From positions 1 to 5,057 of the forward strand of contig JAVBKB010000109.1 in NCBI GenBank assembly GCA_031554275.1: a DNA stretch of 5,057 bases, read 5' to 3'. The stretch comes from JAVBKB01 sp031554275 (GTDB taxonomy: Bacteria > Bacillota > Bacilli > JARBTR01). The number at the start of each line of letters is the position of its first letter. Within the stretch, counting starts at the first letter, position 1. Below are positions 1-4,480 of the stretch, piece by piece. Made by a program: the position numbers and the translations under genes. The notes under the pieces are model-generated. The model saw only the letters and a list, made by a program, of their open reading frames with translations. It was not told the DNA's origin and made no database searches.

Positions 1-1050
1 AGACAATATTTTCACGGATGCGTCTTTAGCAGCATCTCCAAACGAAACGATGTAGCAGTCGACTGATTTACCAACTGGCAACTCAATCCCCTCTGCCTCA
101 AGTGCCAAAAGCAACCGCTCAATGCCAAGTCCAAATCCGATCCCACTAGTAGGAGGTCCATCCAACTGTTCAACTAGTCCACTGTAGCGACCACCACCAC
201 ATAATGTCGCATTGGCACCAAATCCTTTTGAATCGAACATGACTTCAAACACTGTATGATTATAGTAATCAAGTCCCCGCACCAAGCTAGCATCCACAAC
301 AGTACTGATATTCATATCAGTGAGATATTGTTGCACCTTATTAAAGTAAGTGGCAGATGGATCATTCAGATAATCCAAAATAGAGGGTGCTGAAGTCATT
401 AGCGGATGCTCACGATCCACTTTACAATCTAGAATCCTAAGCGGATTTTGCTCAAGTCGCCGCTGGCAATCTGCACAAAATTCACTAATACTTGGCGCAA
501 AATGTTTAATCAATGCATTACGATATTCCACGCGACTTTCCTGATCCCCTAAACTATTGATTGCCACACGTAAATTCCTTAATCCCAATTTCTCAAAAAA
601 ACCGACTGCAAGGCTGATGATTTCAGCATCGATCGCAGGATCATCACTCCCCAAAGCTTCTACACCAAATTGATGGTGCTGACGATAGCGACCTGCACCG
701 GGCCTTTCATAACGGAAAATCTGCGCCAAATAGAATAACTTTACTGGTTGATTGACATAACCAAACATCTTGTTCTCGACATAAGAGCGAACAACTGGCG
801 CTGTTCCTTCTGGGCGAAGTGTCATACTTCGATCACTTTTATCAAGGAATGTATACATCTCCTTTTGTACGATATCAGTGGAATCACCGACACCACGAAC
901 AAAAAGCTCCGTACTTTCAAACATTGGTGTGCGTATTTCTTCATACTGAAAGCGCTTACATAAATTTCTCGCAATCATTTCAACATATTGCCATTTCTCA
1001 GACTGACCAGGCAGAATGTCCTGGGTTCCTCTGGGGATTTGCACTGCCAT
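1..1050 (-). CDS. hisS: Histidyl-tRNA synthetase (HisRS), 3'-truncated by window edge
   Basis: Class II aminoacyl-tRNA synthetase that charges tRNA-His with histidine in the cytoplasm. The first 350 codons are present. The start MAVQIPRGTQDILP is the usual HisRS N-terminus and is preceded by an SD (GAGGGAG, 1055-1061). Visible landmarks are TLRPEGTAP (about residues 77-85), motif 2 with FRYERPGAGRYRQHHQFGVE (112-131), the HisRS-specific signature LVRGLDYYNHTVFE (256-269), the glycine-rich CGGGRYSGL (284-292), and motif 3 GIGFGLGIERLLL (303-315). All expected catalytic-core residues are in place. The family is normally about 420-430 residues, so roughly the last 75-80 residues, most of the C-terminal anticodon-binding domain, lie off the left edge. 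The gene is preceded by its own T-box leader and promoter. No frameshift was seen. Identification is very secure. Confidence 0.98.
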   Translation of the reverse strand, partial: MAVQIPRGTQDILPGQSEKWQYVEMIARNLCKRFQYEEIRTPMFESTELFVRGVGDSTDIVQKEMYTFLDKSDRSMTLRPEGTAPVVRSYVENKMFGYVNQPVKLFYLAQIFRYERPGAGRYRQHHQFGVEALGSDDPAIDAEIISLAVGFFEKLGLRNLRVAINSLGDQESRVEYRNALIKHFAPSISEFCADCQRRLEQNPLRILDCKVDREHPLMTSAPSILDYLNDPSATYFNKVQQYLTDMNISTVVDASLVRGLDYYNHTVFEVMFDSKGFGANATLCGGGRYSGLVEQLDGPPTSGIGFGLGIERLLLALEAEGIELPVGKSVDCYIVSFGDAAKDASVKILS

Positions 1051-1115
1051 CTTACTCCCTCTTTTCTGTTAAATTTTCCTGGATAGTGGTGATGTTCACG
1101 AACACTGCTTTCATC

Positions 1116-1143
1116 AAAAAAAGCCCCTTGCATTATGCAAGGG
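1116..1143 (-). terminator. Intrinsic terminator of the hisS T-box
   Basis: On the minus strand a perfect 8-bp stem CCCTTGCA/TGCAAGGG with a TAA loop is followed by GC and seven T residues. The 5' arm (1143-1136) uses the same CCC that closes the antiterminator, so the two structures exclude each other. This is the standard T-box transcription-attenuation design. It lies 65 bases before the hisS start codon. Confidence 0.93.
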
Positions 1144-1368
1144 ACGCGATGTCAATCCGTGGTACCACCCAAATTCAGAAACTAAACCTAGTTTCCTCTC
1201 GATCAGTTAACGCCTGAATACGCTTTTCTCTACTATGATCTTCATCAGTTCAAAAAAATCCTCCAGAGTGTCTTTTGAAAATATTTATGTAGAATGCTTT
1301 CACCCAAGGCATTCCTCTCTTTACACAAAGTGATTTTCTACTCATCTCTATCAGCAGTTTAAATTATT
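1116..1368 (-). promoter_or_regulatory. T-box riboswitch leader of hisS (tRNA-His sensing)
   Basis: This untranslated leader binds tRNA-His; uncharged tRNA stabilises an antiterminator and allows hisS transcription. The conserved T-box GGGTGGTACCACGG reads on the minus strand at 1170-1157. Stem I can be folded: GAAAAT pairs with ATTTTC, TGTGTA with TACATA, and GAATGC with GCATTC, enclosing the conserved AGAGAG and GGTGAAAGC elements. An AGTA lies on the 5' side of the specifier loop. The candidate specifier is CAC (His) at 1270-1268, just after Stem I's 3' arm, matching the downstream gene. Stem III is GAAACTA/TAGTTTC (1195-1178). The antiterminator occupies 1170-1141: GGG pairs with CCC around the TGGTACC bulge, then ACG with CGT and GAT with ATC. 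It shares its CCC with the terminator stem. The leader start is inferred from the promoter; the exact specifier-loop register is inferred. Confidence 0.95.
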
Positions 1369-1374
1369 GTATCC

Positions 1375-1403
1375 ATCGTAATCCGAATTCATCTAGATGT
1401 CAA
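1375..1403 (-). promoter_or_regulatory. Sigma-A-type promoter for the hisS leader
   Basis: The minus strand has a consensus -35 TTGACA (1403-1398), a 17-bp spacer and TACGAT (1380-1375) as -10 box, which matches TATAAT at four of six positions. Transcription would start near 1368, giving a leader of about 250 nt to the terminator and about 320 nt to hisS. The exact start is inferred. A second TACAAT lies further downstream but is too far from the -35 box. Confidence 0.75.
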
Positions 1404-1437
1404 GTTGAGAATCGGCTGATGGAAGAAGTTATGAAAG

Positions 1438-1461
1438 GAAACTTTTTTAGACAAAAGTTTC
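1438..1461 (-). repeat. Inverted repeat flanking the tandem array
   Basis: GAAACTTTT (1438-1446) and AAAAGTTTC (1453-1461) form a perfect 9-bp inverted repeat with a 6-base loop. Copies of the right arm at 1466-1474 and 1479-1487 could pair with the same left arm instead. As RNA from the minus strand this would form a weak AT-rich hairpin downstream of the small gene. There is no GC-rich stem or long T tract, so it is at best a poor terminator of that transcript. Confidence 0.6.
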
Positions 1462-1487
1462 AGACAAAAGTTTCAGACAAAAGTTTC
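1449..1487 (+). repeat. Three exact 13-bp tandem repeats (AGACAAAAGTTTC)
   Basis: Three perfect, contiguous copies of AGACAAAAGTTTC occupy 1449-1461, 1462-1474 and 1475-1487. They sit between the stop codon of the small minus-strand gene and the hisS promoter, outside any coding frame I would support. Each copy ends in AAAAGTTTC, the reverse complement of GAAACTTTT at 1438-1446. Function unknown; replication slippage is the simplest origin. Confidence 0.9.
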
Positions 1488-1521
1488 TCTTCCTTGGTAT
1501 TTTCGCGCAGCTCGGAAAGAT

Positions 1522-1695
1522 TTAATTCTTCTCTAACTGTTTTTTAAGCTTTCGCACATCGCCAACAGTAACACCATATTCTGCAGCCAATTCTACATTA
1601 GTATGCGTTGCTTCTCTCACAATAAAATCATGTAGGTCTACTCCAAACAGTGATTTGTTACTTGACTTAGCGGTTGCTTGTTCATTTGTTCTCAT
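1522..1695 (-). CDS. Small hypothetical protein with probable helix-turn-helix (57 aa)
   Basis: The start chosen is ATG at 1695, giving MRTNEQATAKSSNKSLF..., because AAAGGTG (1708-1702) lies six bases upstream. The frame stays open upstream to a GTG at 1725, but that codon has no SD. The first 15 or so residues are polar and probably disordered. The rest (about 16-57) is a compact LFGVDLHDFIVREA segment followed by NVELAAEYGVTVGDVRKLKKQLEKN, which has the spacing of a helix-turn-helix (ELAAEYG, turn at VTV, recognition helix GDVRKLKKQL). It resembles the helix-turn-helix seen in sigma-region-4-like small proteins. From memory, Bacillus subtilis has a similar small gene (yrzK) next to hisS, so this may be its counterpart; I could not test that. 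It lies upstream of hisS, same strand, but hisS has its own promoter. DNA binding is inferred only. Confidence 0.75.
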   Translation of the reverse strand: MRTNEQATAKSSNKSLFGVDLHDFIVREATHTNVELAAEYGVTVGDVRKLKKQLEKN

Positions 1696-1701
1696 CTTAT
1701 T

Positions 1702-1708
1702 CACCTTT
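1702..1708 (-). promoter_or_regulatory. SD site fixing the start of the small helix-turn-helix gene
   Basis: AAAGGTG on the minus strand lies six bases before ATG 1695. The longer frame beginning with GTG at 1725 has no SD-like sequence in its upstream 20 bases, so the shorter 57-aa product is preferred. Confidence 0.75.
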
Positions 1709-1772
1709 TCAAGTAATTTCTTCACAATAGGATACCCAAATTCTTAATGATTATTTCAACCGCACTTATGCT

Positions 1773-1800
1773 TTGGTATTTTTTATAGTAAAATTATAGT
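1773..1800 (+). promoter_or_regulatory. Promoter of the UPF0637 gene
   Basis: TTGGTA (1773-1778), a 16-bp spacer and TATAGT (1795-1800) give a plausible sigma-A promoter with an expected start near 1807, leaving a leader of about 20 nt with AGGAGG at 1812-1817. The promoter region diverges from the small minus-strand gene. For that gene only a weak candidate is visible (TTGAAA at 1759-1754, TATCCT at 1734-1729, 19-bp spacing). Confidence 0.55.
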
Positions 1801-1825
1801 AAGAATTGAGCAGGAGGTTTGAACT

Positions 1826-2452
1826 ATGCATTTCACAGGATTTCACCCAATAGATTTTGAAACATTTACGATAGAGGGATTAGATGCAAGAATGGAAGCA
1901 ATTCGGACAAATATACAACCAAAGTTTCATCAGATTAGTGATGACCTATTGGATGAAATGACGGTACTTTCTGAGCAGGAAATGTTTTTCCACTACGCCA
2001 AACACTTACGAAGAACTGTAAATCCTCCCAAGGATACATGGATGGCCTTCTGCGATAACAAGCGTGGTTACAAGCAGCATCCACACTTTCAAATTGGTTT
2101 GTACGATGATCGCGTTTTTGTCTGGCTTGCTTACCTCTACGAAATACCAAACAAAAGAAATATTGCAACCAAGCTAATTGAAAACCTTGCAAAGATAGAC
2201 AAGCTCATTCCGAATAATTACTTTCTATCATTCGACCATTTGAAGAAGGATGCAGTAACCTATCAAACACTAAACAAGGATGATTTGAAGTCGCATTTAG
2301 AAAGTTTTCGTGACGTTAAGAAAACAGACCTCTTGATCGGAAAGCAGATTTCATTTACAGAACCTGTGCTACAAAAGCCTGAAGAATTTATTAAATTGGT
2401 GAGAGATACTTTTCAAACTTTGATGCCCATTTATAGAATGACACTTGTTTGA
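1826..2452 (+). CDS. DUF1054 / UPF0637 family protein, YktB-like
   Basis: 208 residues, about the usual length (roughly 205-215) of this Firmicutes family of cytoplasmic proteins; no biochemical function is established that I know of. Family hallmarks in order are GFHPIDFETFTIEGLDARM (5-23), RRTVNPPKDTWMAF (62-75), KRGYKQHPHFQIGL (79-92), VFVWLAYLYEIPNK (97-110) and the C-terminal DTFQTLMPIYRM (194-205). No signal peptide or membrane span is seen. The start is secure: a perfect AGGAGG (1812-1817) eight bases before ATG. It has its own promoter and appears to be a one-gene unit; I see no convincing terminator in the 124 bp after its stop. It is read opposite to the flanking hisS and dtd genes, and the locus gives no clue to its role. 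The B. subtilis relative is called yktB; I treat this as a family match, not proven orthology. Confidence 0.93.
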   Translation: MHFTGFHPIDFETFTIEGLDARMEAIRTNIQPKFHQISDDLLDEMTVLSEQEMFFHYAKHLRRTVNPPKDTWMAFCDNKRGYKQHPHFQIGLYDDRVFVWLAYLYEIPNKRNIATKLIENLAKIDKLIPNNYFLSFDHLKKDAVTYQTLNKDDLKSHLESFRDVKKTDLLIGKQISFTEPVLQKPEEFIKLVRDTFQTLMPIYRMTLV

Positions 2453-2576
2453 AATTCTATTCTACTTATTTAGGTTGCTCTACTTCGCAATTCTTAACAC
2501 CAAACATCAGCAACAACTTTGTCTTTTGATTGCAACTAATTATCCATTGAACTATGATTAATTAAATTCGAACTTT
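2453..2576. other. Intergenic spacer between the UPF0637 gene and the dehydrogenase gene
   Basis: AT-rich and without a supportable gene. The only self-complementary element I see is GTTGCT pairing with a distant AGCAAC across a long loop, with no T tract, so no terminator is called. The 3' part carries the promoter of the dehydrogenase gene. Confidence 0.6.
2530..2558 (+). promoter_or_regulatory. Promoter of the SDR (and probably GNAT) genes
   Basis: TTGCAA (2530-2535), a 17-bp spacer and TATGAT (2553-2558) form a good sigma-A-type promoter. Transcription would begin near 2565, giving a leader of about 27 nt to the ATG at 2592. Confidence 0.65.
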
Positions 2577-2579
2577 ATG

Positions 2580-2584
2580 AGGAG
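2580..2584 (+). promoter_or_regulatory. SD site fixing the SDR start
   Basis: AGGAG lies seven bases before ATG 2592. An in-frame ATG at 2577 sits immediately before this SD, and nothing SD-like precedes that ATG (AATTCGAACTTT), so 2592 is the likely start. Confidence 0.85.
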
Positions 2585-2591
2585 TGAGCAA

Positions 2592-3377
2592 ATGAAAAAA
2601 ACTGTACTCATTACTGGTGCATCTAGTGGCATCGGGAAGGATCTAGCCCATCTATTTGCCAAAGATGGCTATGATTTAGTACTCGCAGCACGAAGCGAAA
2701 ACATATTACAGGTGCTAGCGACAGAAATGGAAAATAAATATGCCGTGAAGGCAATTGTTATTCCGATCGACCTATCGAAAACAAATGCTGCAGAGGACCT
2801 TTTTACTGCAATCCAAGAAAAAAACATTAGAATTTATGCACTTGTGAATAATGCTGGATTCGGGACATTTGGTGAGTTTGCGGAAACCTCTTTGCAGGAG
2901 GAAACAGACATGATTCTGGTGAATGTTCTTGCGTTAACACAATTAACGAAATTATTTTTACAAGAAATGAAGGCGCAAAACGAGGGACAAATTTTGAATA
3001 TTGCGTCAGTTGCAGCATTTCAACCAGGCCCTTTAATGGCTGTCTACTATGCAACAAAAGCCTATGTACTATCGTTCACAGAGGCGCTTGCAAGTGAGCT
3101 AAAGGGTACTGGAATTGCGGTTAGTGCGCTTTGCCCAGGCCCAACGCAAACTGGGTTTGTTGACCGTGCTAAACTGCAGAATTCAAAAATATTCAGTGGT
3201 GAATTGAAGCTCGCTTCTTCAGAAAAGGTGGCTAGCATTGGATATGAAGGACTACAAAACGGAAAAATAATTGTTATTCCAGGATTCACGAATAAAGTCA
3301 TCACAAAGTCCTACCGTTTCATGCCAAGAAAAGCATTAGCAGCAATCGTAAAGAAAATTCAAGCGAAGCGAAAATAA
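2592..3377 (+). CDS. Short-chain dehydrogenase/reductase (SDR), DltE/YqjQ-type
   Basis: A 261-residue classical SDR: a cytosolic Rossmann-fold NAD(P)-dependent oxidoreductase of unknown substrate. Visible elements, numbered from ATG 2592, are the cofactor motif TGASSGIG (8-15), an arginine at 34 (LAARS) that favours NADP(H), D60-L61 contacting adenine, the NNAG motif (86-89), structural N111, catalytic S139 in NIASVAAF, catalytic Y152 and K156 in YYATK, and CPGPTQTGF (181-189). The catalytic N-S-Y-K set is complete, so the enzyme should be active. The overall pattern (NIASVAAFQPGPLMAVYYATKAYV) matches the COG0300 DltE-like group, which in Bacillus includes YqjQ. No N-terminal signal; the basic C-terminus (KKIQAKRK) is not a membrane span. 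The GNAT gene follows after 49 bp without an evident terminator, suggesting a two-gene unit. The substrate cannot be told from sequence. Confidence 0.95.
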   Translation: MKKTVLITGASSGIGKDLAHLFAKDGYDLVLAARSENILQVLATEMENKYAVKAIVIPIDLSKTNAAEDLFTAIQEKNIRIYALVNNAGFGTFGEFAETSLQEETDMILVNVLALTQLTKLFLQEMKAQNEGQILNIASVAAFQPGPLMAVYYATKAYVLSFTEALASELKGTGIAVSALCPGPTQTGFVDRAKLQNSKIFSGELKLASSEKVASIGYEGLQNGKIIVIPGFTNKVITKSYRFMPRKALAAIVKKIQAKRK

Positions 3378-3414
3378 CTAGCATCACTTGATTAATTCAA
3401 TCATTTCCACAAAC

Positions 3415-3420
3415 GGAGGT
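3415..3420 (+). promoter_or_regulatory. SD site fixing the GNAT start
   Basis: GGAGGT lies six bases before ATG 3427. The reading frame is open back to a TTG at 3388, but that codon has no SD, so the 13 extra residues are discounted. Confidence 0.88.
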
Positions 3421-3426
3421 GTAGAA

Positions 3427-3939
3427 ATGATTCTTGAAACAGAAAGATTATCCTTGAGAAAAATGAATCAAAATGATTTGACTGACCTTTCAGAAATCTT
3501 ACAGGACGAATCGGTTATGTATGCGTATGAACACGCCTTTAGTGATATCGAAGTTCAGGAATGGCTCGACAATCAGCTCACACGATATCAAGAAGTTGGT
3601 TTTGGATTATGGGCTGCTATTGAAAAATCTACTGGTGAGTTTATTGGACAGGCAGGTTTAACAATGCAGGATGCCAATGGCAAGCAAGTGATTGAAATTG
3701 GTTACTTATTCAAAAAGAAATATTGGCACAAAGGATTTGCTACTGAAGCCGCAATCGCCTGTAAGAAATATGCTTTTGATAATCTAGACCAAGAAGAAGT
3801 CTATTCCATTATTAGAGACAATAACATCGCTTCTCAGAATGTTGCGACAAGAATCGGTATGACCGCAGTTGGTGGGTTTGTAAAGCATTATTACAATATT
3901 GATATGCCCCATATAATTTTTTCAGTTAGACGCTCTTAA
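3427..3939 (+). CDS. GNAT-family N-acetyltransferase, RimJ/RimL type
   Basis: 170 residues covering a single Acetyltransf_3 (RimJ/RimL-like) domain, expected to move an acetyl group from acetyl-CoA to an amine. The N-terminus ILETERLSLRKMNQNDL (2-18) is the typical first strand and loop of this subfamily. The central strand IEIGYLF (89-95) leads into the acetyl-CoA pyrophosphate loop YWHKGFATEA (99-108), and the later DNNIASQNVATRIGM (131-145) is the usual NxxS region after strand 5. No signal peptide. Members of this subfamily acetylate ribosomal-protein N-termini, other proteins, antibiotics or small metabolites; nothing here decides among them. It follows the SDR gene by 49 bp, probably sharing its mRNA, and converges on dtd with 30 bp between the stops. 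The family is certain; the substrate is unknown. Confidence 0.94.
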   Translation: MILETERLSLRKMNQNDLTDLSEILQDESVMYAYEHAFSDIEVQEWLDNQLTRYQEVGFGLWAAIEKSTGEFIGQAGLTMQDANGKQVIEIGYLFKKKYWHKGFATEAAIACKKYAFDNLDQEEVYSIIRDNNIASQNVATRIGMTAVGGFVKHYYNIDMPHIIFSVRRS

Positions 3940-3969
3940 AGCGCCGACAAAAATTCTATTTCTTATCTC

Positions 3970-4413
3970 TTAGGAATTGCTTTCCAAAATGATCGTCACT
4001 GGTCCATCATTAATCAAGCTAACTGCCATATCCGCACCAAATTCTCCTGTTTCAACAATTACGTCTTGTTGTCTGAGCAGTGAGTTAAACCGCTCATAAA
4101 GGGGATTAGCAAGTTCGGGTTTAGCAGCATCAACAAAACTTGGGCGTCGGCCCTTCTTGGTATCTCCATATAGTGTGAATTGCGAAATGGAAAGAACCTG
4201 TCCGCCAACGTCCTTCAAAGACAAATTCATCTTTCCATCGTCATCCTCAAAGACTCGGAGGTTAACAATTTTTTCGGCAAGGTAATGTGCTTCTTTCTCA
4301 GTATCCTCATGCGTTATCCCAACAAATAGCAATAGCCCTTTTGCAATTTCTCCAACAATCTTACCTTCTATTTCAACGGATGCTTTTTGAACCCTTTGTA
4401 AAACGACTCTCAT
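3970..4413 (-). CDS. dtd: D-aminoacyl-tRNA deacylase (Dtd)
   Basis: Hydrolyses D-aminoacyl-tRNAs (such as D-Tyr-tRNA) and glycyl-tRNA-Ala, recycling tRNA and keeping D-amino acids out of protein. The product is 147 residues, the normal length, beginning MRVVLQRVQKASVEI. Both family signatures are intact: SQFTLYGD (77-84) and the Gly-Pro motif in NDGPVT (135-140) that together form the chiral-proofreading active site. The start at 4413 is set by AAGGAG (4425-4420) six bases upstream; an in-frame ATG at 4431 lies before that SD and would add MKKEFP. The gene follows relA by 67 bp on the same strand, the arrangement common in Bacillales, and probably shares its transcript. No promoter is evident in the gap. 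Its end faces the GNAT gene's end. Confidence 0.97.
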   Translation of the reverse strand: MRVVLQRVQKASVEIEGKIVGEIAKGLLLFVGITHEDTEKEAHYLAEKIVNLRVFEDDDGKMNLSLKDVGGQVLSISQFTLYGDTKKGRRPSFVDAAKPELANPLYERFNSLLRQQDVIVETGEFGADMAVSLINDGPVTIILESNS

Positions 4414-4419
4414 CGGAAA

Positions 4420-4425
4420 CTCCTT
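4420..4425 (-). promoter_or_regulatory. SD site fixing the dtd start
   Basis: AAGGAG on the minus strand is six bases before ATG 4413, whose product begins MRVVLQRV as nearly all Dtd proteins do. The in-frame ATG at 4431 lies just before this SD and is not preferred. Confidence 0.88.
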
Positions 4426-4480
4426 TTTCATAATATTTGTGTATATATGCTATTTCAATTTCAATGTCCGATAGCACAAA

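Noticed and set aside
1093..1104. TGTTCACGAACA near-palindrome in the hisS 5' leader, considered as a LexA-type operator
   Set aside because: The half-sites are in the wrong order and spacing for the Bacillus SOS box (GAAC-N4-GTTC), and it lies downstream of the T-box terminator.
819..1217. 132-aa plus-strand open frame over the hisS start and T-box (also 748-963)
   Set aside because: Antisense shadow of the unmistakable hisS coding region and of a structured leader; no SD and no recognisable protein.
1449..1487. CRISPR-like array or insertion-sequence end
   Set aside because: The 13-bp units are directly contiguous with no spacers, and no transposase or terminal inverted repeats are nearby.
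1935..2192. Minus-strand open frame inside the UPF0637 gene
   Set aside because: Lies wholly within a well-conserved gene on the other strand and has no protein-like features.
2827..3304. Two minus-strand open frames (2827-3057, 3062-3304) inside the SDR gene
   Set aside because: Antisense shadows; the SDR frame carries all catalytic motifs.
3389..3403. TGATT/AATCA hairpin between the SDR and GNAT genes as a terminator
   Set aside because: Only five AT-rich base pairs and no T tract; read-through is more likely.
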